Of a DNA stretch of 64,000 nucleotides, positions 21,681-33,761 are shown piece by piece (position 1 is the first letter of the stretch; each line of letters begins with the position of its first letter). Below the pieces are notes generated by a model that worked only from the letters and a program-made list of their open reading frames with translations, was not told the origin of the DNA and did not search any database. Source of the stretch: Tubulanus polymorphus. Its lineage: Eukaryota > Nemertea > Palaeonemertea > Tubulaniformes > Tubulanidae. The translations under genes and the position numbers were made by a program. The DNA is taken from assembly GCF_964204645.1 (NCBI RefSeq), contig NC_134031.1:7292501-7356500 (forward strand), written 5' to 3'.

Positions 21681-24600
21681 TTATGATTCTGAATACGAAG
21701 GCAATGTATTTTGACGGCGGAGCCTTGGTGACGATTTCAGTTCCGATACGGTAGAACCCATAGAATGTATCGATTTTCTCTGTTGTGATTTGTTGTAACC
21801 GGAAGCTGACGGTTTATCCATGCTAGTTCCTTGACCGGCTACGAGCATGTCCTCCTCTCCCCAATGAAACGACTCCCTCAATAACTGATAACTCGTCAGT
21901 CTAGGCTGGTACTGAAATTTCCAAGCTTTGTAATCTTTGTAATCGAAATAGGTCTCAATCATTTGTCGTCCTGAAATAAACAAGGATGTACTTTAAATTT
22001 GCAAATCCGAAAGCGAAAATCCCGTTCGTCCCATATTTTGATCTGATCTGGAGCCAATTGCTCAAAAGAGTTCGTCAATGGATAGTTGACATAGTGTAGA
22101 TTAAAAGTTCATCGTAACTATTTACGGTATTATCAACCGGCGGTTTGCTTTAACCAACTTTTGAGCAACTGGCCCCCGGGGACCAGTTTCAAAGCTGATG
22201 AATAATCGGAAAGGATATTAATTGTGCTTAAGTTATCTGCTGTCCCTGTTATTAATCAAATCGCGAGGATGTCCCAGTTTCATCGAGTTTGAAATTAGTC
22301 ACAGTTGACAATTTTTTCTATGTAGCCTTCTATCAACGCCAACTGGGAACATTTTAGAATGTCTGACTTGTATACCGCAAGCGTTTCAGCGCTGTTTACA
22401 CGATAGAACAAACACACATCAGCAAACATCCAGTGAACGACGAATAATTAAAAAACCATTATAAAAAAAAATATCTATTTGACGTTGAGTCGGTTTTGAA
22501 GTTTGGGCGGAACTTTTTAAAATGCGTTCATAGTTTGTTTTTGGATTGCGGTTGATAAATTCATTTACGTATGGTAAAATAACGTACCTTCTACTGAAGC
22601 CTCAACCGGTGCATCGAATAAAGCAACGTTTGGATGCATTAAGTCTTGCATGTCTTGCATTACCTAAAAATGTTACTAAACGAGTTTTAGGACTAAACAT
22701 TCACCTGTAATGCACGATGGCTATATTTGATGCGGTTTACTTACAAATTGTCCTTGTTTACTGCCCAGGAAGAAACAACCCATGATGTGCACGATGGATT
22801 CTTTCGGCTCAATTTTACTGATCATGCATCCTAATTCTTTCCAAAACCTAATACGATATTTCAAGTGATTTTTAAATATCATATATTAAAGATTCAAAAT
22901 AATATTCAGATGATTTGGATTCAGAGCATGAACATATTTTACGCTTACGTGGCCATGTCTTTGTTATCGAGTCTGGCTAATTTTTCACGCGTTAGAACTT
23001 TATTTTTCAACAAGTACAGATAACCGGGTCCACCCTGACAGAATAGCAAAACGGATCTCGCCTTACAGCCCGGCCTGTACCGCTCTAGTTGGGTATTTAT
23101 CTCAGCTGAAATAGTAGAAATGATTCATACTCTATTTAACATTATTCCCAAACTTACTGACTGTAAGTAGTTTTTTGTGGCAACGTTTTTTGTGGCTTTG
23201 AAATAATCAGTTGGTTTTAACGTGGGGTTGAAACGAAAATGACTGCGTTTAAACAAAGAAAGATGTCAATGTGTTTTGCCAGAAAGAGCGCCAAATCTTT
23301 TTACAAATATGGCTCGAATCAGACACCATATCGCATAGATCCGGAAAATTCTTGCATGTAGTGAACAAATTGAGAGTGACAACGAATATGACAGCAACAG
23401 TTCAGATGATGAGACTTAGTCAGAAAATAGGTTTATAGTGCCGGCAATGATTTTGATGATGAAAATGAAATCAGTGACAATTTTTTTAGACCCTGTTGAT
23501 ACGGTTGTCATGGCAACGGACACCAATAACAATAATGGAGAACCAGACACAGTTCATCTTCAAGGTCACATTTATCCAAAGTATTTGTCTTATTTGTAAG
23601 CCCAAAGGTTATCAACACCCTGGTATACAATGTATCAGTGTCAAATACATAGGTAACAATTTTCTGAGGCCTGAAATCATTCCCCAATGAAACCCCTTAC
23701 ATCCGGCCTTCCGACATATCAGTGGAGAAGTGGGTAAATCAGTGGAAAAATAAATCTTTTAGTTGTGCTATTGCTTTGAAATTTTTACTACTTAAAGTAA
23801 GGATATATGGCATACAATTGCAGTTGGAATTGAATAGATCAGTGCATTTTGCTGGGAGACAGAGCAGTTTATCTGAAACTTTTTTGTGAATTTTTTCATG
23901 GCGGCCATCTTGAAGAATGTGACCTTGACCTCGAGTTCACTTATACCCACATTATTTATGTCTACTTTGTTGGCCCAAAAGTTATCAACAACATGCTATA
24001 TAATTTTTCTGTGTCAGATACTTTGGTAACTATTCCATGAAGCCTCAAATCCCCTATAAACCCCTAAATTCCCTCCGGTACAGCAGCGGAGACATTATGT
24101 GGTATTGAAAGGGTTAACACGGTCTTATGCGTTTCAATGTCTTTAAACAAAAAGGTGGTTTTGATATGGCGTGATGAAAAGAAAAAGACCACGTCACAAC
24201 AAGAAATTGCTTCCAACGTGCCGTAAATACAAAAAGTTAGTTTTAACGAGGTGTTTATCGTGCTACGTAAAAGAATTCGTAAAGATGAGTATCATATTTA
24301 TCTATTTATATATGTATATTTATTTTCCATCTGGCCCGAATCAGCCAGCGTGATGCAAGAATCTATACGTTACCTATTAATCCGCTGAACGTGCTGTGGT
24401 TAAAGTCCTACATGAAATAAACACATTTAAAGTTACTATCTCGGATGACAACTCGGGCAGCGATATCCCAGGACCAAAATTCGGATTTCAAGTCTATGCA
24501 CTCTAAACCTATGAGATTTCTATTTTTAGTACCCAGGCGCGGATCCGAGGAAGGGTTGCATTGAGTGCCAGTGCAACCCTTGGAAATATTCTTCGTATCA

Positions 24601-27600
24601 TTTATTTCAGTTTATTTTCCAACGCAACATTTCAAAGTACAAGGTGCATGTAAGATGATCAACAGTGCATAGAAACTCTGCGAAATCAGAATGCGCGAAA
24701 TTAGACAAATATTTTTCTGAATTTTCTGAGGGACCAGCAGATTACCCCACTTTGAAAATCCTGGACCCACCCCTGTTACCGGTGTACTGTTTTCTTCTTT
24801 GAAATGATTGACAATGGATTTGTTTAATCTGGAGAACATCTGGACATTACCGATGTTCTCAAAAACATCATATCAATCAACGTACGTATGGAATACTGAT
24901 AATGTTATCTTCTTTCTTCACGGCATTTAACAAATGATCCCTTCTCTTGATATTTGACGAAATCAACTGAAATTCAAACAAGATCAAACTGACATAATGA
25001 TAGAAAAACGTATATGTATTTGTTCACAAAAAAACGTGCCCCGAATGGTGCTCGATCGGATTTTAAGAGGGGAACTTACAACGATTCTGGGTGGTTTGAA
25101 ATTAAATCCTGTTTTCGATGATTCGATCTGTTGCTCGGCCAACCACTTCGTTTTTTCTATGTCGGAATGGTAAGGTAACGAACTACGATCAGCCTCTGAA
25201 ATAGAAATGCAACGATGAAGTGATACTACATGTGGCGTTTACGCAATGAATTTGATGTGATTATGAAATACAACTGAAATATAAGCGCTGCGTAATTCAA
25301 CAAATTCATTTCCCATGTACTTAACCCAAACTATCATATCTCCGGTAAATATCAACCCGTGTGTAATTTAGGAGAATCACCAGAAGAAATCTACCTTTGA
25401 TTGTCTCATCGTGCAATGTAGAACTTGCCCTGGAAGGCGAGGTTGCCTCCCACGGTTTATCTCTGTTGTCTCGTGCGTGTCGTCTGTTATCTAAATGTTT
25501 ACATGATTTATCTATAGCTCCGTCAGACTGGTGACAAAAATCACCTTCTTTCTTACGACGAATTGCGCTGGAAAATAAATAAATCAGTCATTCTGAGGCT
25601 TAAAAAATTGATACCTTGTTTCTCTCATTTCTGCTGAGCTTAAAATTTGACGCCGTCGATCTACCATGTACTTTTCTATTCTTAAAAGTCATTATCAAGC
25701 TAGCCACAACAGATGTTGCAACTACAGAAATGCACTGATTACAAATTTCATTGCAGTAAACTTTAAGTGATCCGGCCGATTAGGAGAAAAAAGGTATCAT
25801 TTTATTTCAGCCTAACATAAAAAGAAGTATGACGGATCAACCCAAAAGCGCTGATACAAAGAAACCCGGCATTCTAACGAATATCTTCTGAAACTATCCA
25901 ATATATAATTCACTTAACATATAATAATGTAATTGTATTTTACTATACTAGTCCTCTGTATTATCGCACTACACTGCCCATCGCCCAACCAGGCCCAATA
26001 GATCTTCAGCCCACCGGCCTCCCTATCATCTTTACCGAGAATCATGGAGTCAGTGTACCACCCTTCTCGGTTGGCTACACTGATGTATGAGCGTCATAGA
26101 TCACTGTGGATACAACCACTTCCAAGTCTCGGACGTGAACTTTCACCCCGATCAGTCTGGCTCGTCCGCCATTCAGTCTCCCAGACCGTTCCCTATAGCC
26201 ACCCCAGTTCACAACTAACTAATCAGCCCAGTTTTTCCTGCCGAGATGTCAAATCGGAAATATTCGCCAGATTTTCGAAGTAAGCTTATTGCTACAAAGC
26301 GTATTGATTACCCCTCCGCTTCGTCAAGTTCCGCAGTTGGGGTCATCAATCAAATTCGGGATTTAATTGATTATGCGCGTAGATTTGTAATTTTGTAATT
26401 AACTGTAACGATTCATACATCATATACACTAATCATACATACACGATTGATAAACAATAGCTCAGCTTTGTCGTTGATAATTAACTATGTATACAATATA
26501 CAGAGCGCAATGATGGCTACTCACTGTATCGATTCTTACATATTGTTGTTGATAAATCAATGCGATTTGAGATAACTTCGGGTCTCTCGTCACCGGGCGC
26601 ATCATCATCGAATTTTTGCATCCATTGATGCCGACAGAACGCAGCCGAGTCGATCTAATGCGATTGCGTGGGTAATCAGTGCCGAAAATCTAATTGCGTT
26701 GTGACAAGTCGTAATAAACTCAATAAACAAGGTTCGGATATCAACGAACTTGAATGGTTGTTCAAGTGGAACGTCGGTAAACCAACGGCCAGTATATACG
26801 CGCTGTGAATAGATTCTTATGAACATCCGAAGATCCAATTTCCCGTGAAGATCCACTGATAGCCTTAACACTTGAACCGTTCGTAACTGTACTACCCCCT
26901 CCCCTTGAACGGCAGAAACGACGATATAGATGCAGAATCAGGAGAATGAAGAGACTATGGTCGGCTTACACTCACTCGTCTCAGAAGCCGCAATGAAATG
27001 ATAACTATAAAATCGGTTGTGATGACGTCTAGGACAGATTTCTTCTGTCTACAGAGATTCATTCTAGATTAATTTTGACTTTGAATAATTATCTGAATAT
27101 GAATAGAAGAATCTTTCTAAAACATCATGAACAAAACAGCTAACTTGAAAGTTTATCGACGCCTTGAATTATTGTTGAATTATGGGTCGATAGTTGAATG
27201 GACCAGCAACCAGAGCGAACTTCCGAATTTGTCGACTATTTGCGAATAAAGTGAAACCGAATGCCAGTGAGTCCGAACTATAGTCCGGAAATAGTCTACC
27301 GCGGGAGTGAACACGGTCGTAGTTCGGACCTAATTCCAAGATGGCCGACACTCCTGAAATGCGTTACCACTGACTATAACGCGTTCGGTTATTAACTACG
27401 ACCATCAGTCGACTAACTATACTATGTAAACTGAAGTTCGCCCCGATATCTTGATGACGTAGTGCCCATCCTCGCAAAAATGATTATCAAATTCATCAAA
27501 TATAGAATGAGATCGTTATGAAAAATATGTAATCAGAAATAAACGCCAAAATTTACAATTATATGTTATTTCGTTATGCTAATTCTGAATCTGATCTCCC

Positions 27601-30600
27601 TGGTGTTTTCAATAATCTATCTCCTTTTGGACACAATCGCCACAGACACCTCACTAGAAATTCCTTAGCTTTTGACATAAAATTTACCAAATCCACAGCA
27701 ATGTCTATATCTGTTACGATAGCTGGGCCTTCTCTTTGGAATAGCTTAAATGCTATCATATCCACATCTAACTCTCTCCCGATTTTTAATAAAACGATAT
27801 AAGAGACATCTATTGCAAGGATATTAATCTATGTTATATCTTATTTATTATAGTATTAGGCAAATTAGTAATTCTTCCATATTTGTACGTGTATATTTAT
27901 TATGTAAGTGTACGTAGGTATGTGTGTGTGTGTGCGCCGTGTGTGTATGTATGTATGTATATGTATGTAAGTGTATATGTATGTATATGTGAGTATGTGT
28001 ATATGTATGTATACGTAGATATTTGCATGTGTGTATGTGCGCGAGTGTATGTGTGTGTGTGCGTGTGTGTACGAGTCCTTTTTTCTGGTTAGAATTGTCT
28101 GTTTTTTCCCCTTTGTGTAGGTAGGTGCCTTCAGTATTCAAGTTTCGGCTGTTGTATTAGAATTTTATATTACATGTAATGATAAATATTGTAACACTCT
28201 CTTAGTTTATTTATCCAATTGTTATTCATTCAGAAATAAAGATGATGAAATGAAATGACGTAGTGCACATCGACTTACGCAGAACAACGTAAATAATGCA
28301 TTCAAAAGGTATCAATGTATTTAAACACTATTGAAACGTTTTTTATGGCGTCAACAAATTTTACAGTTACCATTTCGCCAATATGTAGGTTGTTTACATA
28401 TACGTTACACTGTGACTGGTATGAATTAATATATCCCTCCCATGTTTAACTTTATTCTAAGAACAGGCGACGTGTTATGAAATTCTGTAAAATGTTCCCT
28501 AAAGAATCCATCCCAATTAATCCGGAATTATCGATTCTAATTTATTAATTTGCTTTTCGGCAAGATATCTAACTAGATATCGCTAGTGAGTGGTCAATAT
28601 TTGAGAGCGAAGCGGCAAAATTATCAGATAAACTACTGGCCAACAATTAATCGAATGAAGCGAATTAGCCCAATACTTCTGTTAGAATACTAATTAGTAC
28701 CGAAGGCTACTACAACTGCTGTACTCTGGCAATCCTATATTCGCTATATTTACTATTTCTATTTGTAAATATTATGTATACATATTCAAGAACACATTCT
28801 GGGCCGGTAATTGCGATATTTCAAGCAAGTATATACGAATGTACGAATTGTTTCTTACCTTTTAACCGAACTTATACTGTACAATGAGAAATTCAAATGA
28901 TTATTGCACGAGGTCTTACGTGCGGCAAAGTTGACCTCACACAGAAAATAGAATTAAAGCGAAAAGAAGCTTTTACAAATAAAGAAAAATGAGATACCTT
29001 AAAAACTTTTCACAAAATCCCTTGATATTCCACGAGGTCTAGAAATTGACTGACGCAGTAACGTCGGCCTGACAGTCCATAGAATTAATTAAAGCGAAAA
29101 AGCCTTTTTCATATGAAAGATAAAGAAAAATGAGATACCTTAAAAAACTGTTCACAAAATCCATAAGACCATCTTCACAACAAACACCCCCGTAAAATAT
29201 CGTTAGGTTAGGGAATACAGCAAGTCACGTTCGCTGAAAATCGATTGATTCGTATCGATCAATCATAATTAGTTTCATCGCCGTTAAAAAGGTTCCGTCT
29301 TCAACAATATCGTCGATAATAAATGTGAATTGATCACCGAGACCTTTATGTTAAATCGAATCTCATGATATGTATACATCATAAACTAACATGTTTTTGT
29401 ATACAGTATAAAGAATCAATGATATATTGAACATATGTCACCCAACCCGAGCTCAATGTATAATAAGTTCACAGATGTTTAAACCCTCTTCTATCTAATT
29501 CCGCCCGTTCTGTCTTCTGAATGAAAGACAAATCGAAGACCCCCACGCGCACACTTTTCCGCCCGTTAGATTTGAATTAGAATCTGCACTCATTATCGAT
29601 CTGTTCGGGCTCAGATCAAAGAATTTATAAACACGTCCGTGATTTGCTCTAGAAAGAAGACGAAATAGACGGTGAATACGAAACGTAATGTTGACACAGA
29701 TTAGAAATGTTTCAACCAGAAATGAACGTCGGACCATCTTTCAAAGTTGGACCCGTTTGAAATTTGAATCCTATCAAATAATCAATGAAATCTACTCAAA
29801 ACAGAATTAACTCATTGTAGATCTACTGTATCCTATCAATGGGAATTTTCAAACATTGAAAACGAATATCCTGGGTGAAAACCCGATTCTTATCTTAGTT
29901 AAATTCTGTGGAAACCAATTCGACTAAAGACAACACAGAGGAATCGAGTCATGGGTGATTAATTTAACCGCAGATTCAAATGAAACAGCTGGACATGATT
30001 TATGATAACACTATACAAGGAAGGGTCACATACGTACGTGGCTCAGGAATAAAAAAAACGATATAACGAAATTTGTCCGCTATTTATGCATCACACGTCA
30101 AAGCCAGAATATCTGCCAGCCTTTAGTGATGGATGAGTTTGAGAATAACCCATCGTAAATTATTAGAATCCACGACAGCGTGTAATTTGATGCCAAACTT
30201 GGCGTGTAAACAGTCTCATCTGCGGCGGCCCAGTATACCTCGTAATGATCGACGTATATCCTCCCGACGTGGCCCAAAAATCGAAAATTTCAAATTATCG
30301 ATCAACAACATAATCCAGTGGCGTTCCCTTTACCTATCGCTGTCATGTATATCGGCTAAATCGATAAATGAGTCGCTGTTCCTCCTGATCGCAGCGCCCT
30401 CTCTCGACACTAATCTTATATCGTCTGTAGGCGGGGTTTCGTCATTTAGCATGCGCGATAAACGTCTACCTAACCACGAAAAACGTTTTCTACGATGGCG
30501 ACATTCATCGTTTGCGTTTTGATCAACAGTTCCATATTCTGCGTTGTTGTAATGTTTTTCCGTCACCAACGGATATTCAAAATCGACTTTACGCGGTACG

Positions 30601-30779
30601 CTCGCCGCTCGTGACCTTGACCTGGAAAACCTGCGCGCAAATGATGGAATGGTGGATTCGCACTGGCATGATTTTTGTCGGCTGGTAGACGGTGCTGTTT
30701 CGTCCGCACTATTTTCATTATCCGACCGATTATATTGGTGCATTAAATTCCTGATCAAATTTGATTTTATGCTAAACAT
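21681..30779 (-). CDS. Unrecognised seven-exon gene, 451-aa protein
   Basis: Minus-strand exons 30334-30779, 25395-25567, 25080-25195, 22949-23100, 22745-22847, 22588-22663 and 21681-21970 join in phase into 1356 nt. It starts at an ATG (MFSIKSNLIRNL) and stops at TAA. The acceptor of exon 4 is less certain: an AG five bases upstream would read into a stop, so the inner one (CTGAG|ATAAAT) is used. The N-terminal 240 residues are Ser/Arg-rich and probably disordered (RRFSRSRSRAASVPRK; RRKRFSWLGRRLSRML). Residues ~246-390 look globular, with LLFCQGGPGYLYLL, FWKELGCMISKIEP, HIMGCFFLGSKQGQF and GRQMIETYFDYKDYKAW. The tail is Ser-rich again (RRQNTLPSYSES). No signal peptide or membrane segment is evident. 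I do not recognise the family. Confidence 0.85.
22051..22176. mobile_element. Palindromic MITE, second copy of the 7223 family
   Basis: The ends GGAGCCAATTGCTCAAAAG and CTTTTGAGCAACTGGCCCC (through AACCAAC) are inverted repeats. It shares ACCAACTTTTGAGCAACTGG with the VAMP4-intron copy. It sits in the last intron of the seven-exon gene. Confidence 0.65.
23200..24360 (+). mobile_element. Diverged repeat with a piggyBac-like terminus
   Basis: GGTATTGAAAGGGTTAA at about 24102-24118 reads, reversed, as TTAA followed by CCCTTTCAATACC, the style of a piggyBac end next to its TTAA target. Two diverged blocks (about 23490-23760 and 23890-24118) share ...AAAGGTTATCAACA... and ...CCGG...CAGYRGAG.... 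An acidic stretch (SEQIESDNEYDSNSSDDET, about 23360) and a later basic Cys-containing stretch (about 24170-24290) could be ends of a decayed transposase. The left terminus was not found. It lies within the intron at 23101-25079 of the unrecognised gene. Confidence 0.35.
24534..24775. mobile_element. hAT-like MITE, CAGGCGCGGATCC end
   Basis: Left end CAGGCGCGGATCC; right end GGACCCACCCCTG (reverse complement CAGGGGTGGGTCC). The flanking 5 bp are GTACC and TTACC, a near match. Same family as 32916-33761 and 56495-56703. Confidence 0.6.
27563..28258 (+). pseudogene. LINE 3'-end relic (CR1/jockey-like reverse transcriptase tail)
   Basis: The frame at 27563-27802 reads like the last ~80 residues of a non-LTR retrotransposon ORF2: SIAGP-style SVTIAGPSLWNSLN, then SLPIFNKTI. 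The next residues (KRHLLQGY) are in another frame, so it is broken. It is followed by a TG-rich microsatellite and a 3' tail (AGAAATAAAGATGATGAAAT). The flanks are two parts of another repeat (see 48555-48810), so this LINE inserted into older repetitive DNA. It lies within the first intron of the unknown gene. Confidence 0.6.
27895..28075. repeat. TG/ATGT microsatellite
   Basis: About 180 bp of (TG)n, ATGT and TATG tracts, e.g. GTATGTATGTATATGTATGT. Apparent Tyr/Val- and His/Thr-rich frames on both strands are artefacts of the dinucleotide repeat. Confidence 0.9.
28907..29162. repeat. Tandem duplication of ~125-135 bp
   Basis: CACGAGGTCT at 28907 and 29031, TAAAGCGAAAA, and AAAATGAGATACCTTAAAAA followed by CACAAAATCC are each present twice in the same order. 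Two diverged copies are intact. Each carries a splice-donor-like string on the minus strand (TTTTTAAG|GTATCTC), but no coding exon is evident. Confidence 0.75.
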
Positions 30780-31499
30780 GATTGTTCACTTTCACTTTTC
30801 GCTGTTCTTAAGTCTGATGATTCCAGATTTCTGAAATTAAGATAACACAAAAAAATTGTCAGTCAAAAGCTCATTAGCTAAAAACAAATGTACCTTATAT
30901 TCAGGGAATTCGTATTACGTAGATATATATTTCAATATAAAAAGCATTCCCTTTGCATACTTCGTGCAAAATTGAAAATGTTCTCTATACACACCGCACT
31001 AAACAGCATAAATAATAAATGAATGTAGAGAGCGTTCAGAGAGGGAAAATCGAGAGAATGTAAATCGTAAAAACAGTGTTAATGCTCGACGTATAAACCG
31101 TGTTCGATAACTCACGTCGGTAATTAGCATTTTAAGTAGTAGACTTTTTGAAACTGTTGTACGTCTCATTGAAAGTTCATATTATTTTCCATATTATTTC
31201 CGTCTACATTTATTGCCGTTCCATAGTTATGCGAGATTCGCGGCGAGTGTTCGATTATCCGGAAAAGTGTCTCTTAGGATATTCGTTGAGTTCGCAAATC
31301 CCGACATATATACAACACGACGCGTGACGAAACAAATGGATTTCTTAGTCATGAACTTTGCGTGACCATTCTTTTGAGCTGATGAGGGGAACTACAGAGT
31401 TCAGATTTCCTGTTTATCGAATATAATGACATACGTTCATCATATCTATGGATGATATCAATTTAAATGTCCATCCCTCACCCCGTTTCCTGTGTCATT

Positions 31500-31815
31500 A
31501 CATTTTAATTCCCCTAGGCGTCTCTAAGGTACATCGTCCCTAGGATTCGAACCTGATGGCATCGAGACTCGCCATGGTACGATGAAGCCCTGCCACACTA
31601 GACTGAGTGCGCAGCGATGTCATTATTAGCCAATCAGAAATCCTGTTTTATTTGAACCCAGGTTTTCCCATCTATAGTTCTTCCGTGAAATTCGCCTCAG
31701 CGAGCAATCTAGTGCTGCAAGTTTCCGTTGGGCAAACCTGCGACCCCGGTCTAGTGTGGTAGGGTTTCGTGCCGTGGCTGAGAGTAAGCGATGCCATCGC
31801 GTACTTATCCCTGCC
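31500..31815. mobile_element. Inverted pair of SINE-like sequences with tRNA B-box
   Basis: The left part, on the minus strand, contains CAGGTTCGAATCCTAGGGAC (a B-box). CCCTGCCACACTAGAC (about 31588) is mirrored by GTCTAGTGTGGTAGGG (about 31753), and GATGGCATCGAGACTCG is mirrored by a diverged match ending GCGATGCCATCGCG. Two head-to-head SINE copies or a foldback derived from one. The 90-aa minus frame across it is not a gene. Confidence 0.55.
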
Positions 31816-32811
31816 GGCGAGGATGCTCCAGTATAGAATTGTTTTTTTTCATACAGATTAACCAAAATATCTAAAATATGTTTTTCATACACTTTCAATC
31901 TAACGACGAATTTAACTTATGAATATTTATGACGAATACTTATATATGATGAATTGAACATGTAGTTATATTTTGCTTCTTTATCCTAGAACGGAAACAC
32001 AACCGGATAATGGAAATTGATGGTTTTATATTTTTAATCTTGTCCCCAAGAGGTATTGGACGACGTAACTAGTTCATAGAAGCTTACGTGGGTAGCGATG
32101 CAATCCTGAGTAGGGAGATATTTTTGTTTCTTCGAGAAAGATAAGCGATTGACAAGCAACCTGACCTTTCAAATCTCTTTCCACAACAAATAATGCTCTA
32201 TATACACATACGTTATTATGTGATATATAACAATTATTCTGAATTCTAAATTAATTGAACTAGATCTGATCGTGGGAATCTATCTGAATTGTATGATAAA
32301 GTGTGGGCTAGTCATCATATTGATTTATTATTACTCTATACGGCGATATTAGTTCGAAATTTAGTTCCAAATTAGGCCTACCATTGTTAGTAACCGAATG
32401 TTTGAAATGTTCGGAAAAATGATCTGTTCGTGAAAATACGTTACAAACCGTTTGAATGTACGCTGACATGAAACCGTTGTATTCCACTAAAAATAACCGA
32501 CTAAATCATTTCCGTTTTGCGTCCGTTCTGAAATTTTCAGATGTCTCGAAAGATAACGATTGAAAGAACACTATATCCGTGTTGACGCGATGTAGAGAGA
32601 ATCCAACAATCATAAGGAAAAAGTGTCAAAGTGACAAATTCAACAATTAGTTGCTTATAATTACCCTTTGGTTTGCTACCCTTTAATCTATTTTAGCGAA
32701 CTGTTTCTACGTTAAATTCCTTAGTTTGTATCATCTCTGATTACTTGAATTGGTCTCTTTGTCTATGGATTGTATATATATATCTCATAATTTTTGTTGT
32801 ATCTCATTCCT

Positions 32812-32890
32812 GAAGATGACTATTAGGATATAGTTGAAACGTTGAATAAACTACTACCTCAAAGTTACATTTTCGGACTTTTTCCTTATC
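32812..32890 (+). mobile_element. Retroelement 3'-end-like sequence (Penelope-like style)
   Basis: CTGAAGATGACTATTAGGAT, then GTTGAAACGTTGAATAAA and CATTTTCGGACTTTTT. The 'GAAGATGAc...gTtGAAACGTTG...AATAAA' pattern is typical of Penelope-like element 3' ends. Its tail is shared with 17745-17800. Confidence 0.45.
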
Positions 32891-32915
32891 ATTGTGGGAT
32901 TCTCTCTACGTCTTG

Positions 32916-33761
32916 CAGGGGCGGATCCAGACCGTATTAGCCGTATTGCCCAATACGGTCTAGAATTGTTAAGTGCCCTTCGAAATTTCACCGGCTATAT
33001 TTTTGACGGCATTATTTCAGCAACCGCTAATTCCGTTTCCGTAATCCGGGCATAATTATAAAATTAATCGGTTAGTATATACTGCTGCCGAGAAAGTGAG
33101 GAGCGATAATCATATTTGTAAAGCCTTAAATCATGATAAATTAAATAGGGCACTCTCCTTTTGCAAGGGGCACTCATGCTTTAGATGAGGGCACCTTGTC
33201 CTTGCCTTTTCAGGGAGGGCTAAAGGGGCACTCGTACTTTAGAAGAGGGCACTATACGCGGAAAATGTTGAAGAAAAGGGCACTTTTTTGCCTAATTTTT
33301 AAAATTTTAGGGGCACTTTTGGTTTGGAAGATGGCACACGACATGAGGATAAATGTGAAGACGAGGCAATTTTTGCCGATTGTTAACAATGAAGGGGCAC
33401 TTAGCCGTATTCTGTATAATTGTTAAGGGGCACTTTTAAAGATTATAGGGGCACTAGGCGAAGTTGGCGACAACCATTCTTTCATGGGTTCACCAGCTTC
33501 ATTTTTTATCCGCATCTGTTGAAATCTTGTCTCGAATTCGTTTATTCTGGATTGCTCTGCTAGCCTCTAGAAGCCCTCTAAAAGCCTTTAAATGGTACCA
33601 TATTTTCAAAATTTTCTGGGGTGGGCACCCAGACCCCCCTTTCAGGACATCGCGCCTTCGGCGCTCGCTTTGACCTGGATACTGGGTGTGCCCTGAGATC
33701 AGAAAGGTGCCCTTCAATTTCCTTCCAATAATGTCTACCCATCCCCCTGGATCCGCCCCTG
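32916..33761. mobile_element. hAT-like non-autonomous transposon, 846 bp, perfect 5-bp target duplication
   Basis: Left end CAGGGGCGGATCCAG, right end CTGGATCCGCCCCTG: a perfect 15-bp inverted repeat. The 5 bp on each side are TCTTG and TCTTG. The interior has many GGGGCACTTTT-type short repeats (about 33155-33460) and no transposase. Open frames inside (33196-33426, 33464-33673, 33499-33852) are not conserved domains. Confidence 0.85.

Noticed and set aside
27848-28141. His/Thr-rich and Tyr/Val-rich frames
   Set aside because: Translation of a (TG)n/(CA)n microsatellite.
30133-30522. 129-aa plus-strand frame
   Set aside because: Antisense shadow of exon 1 of the minus-strand gene, which has matching splice phases.
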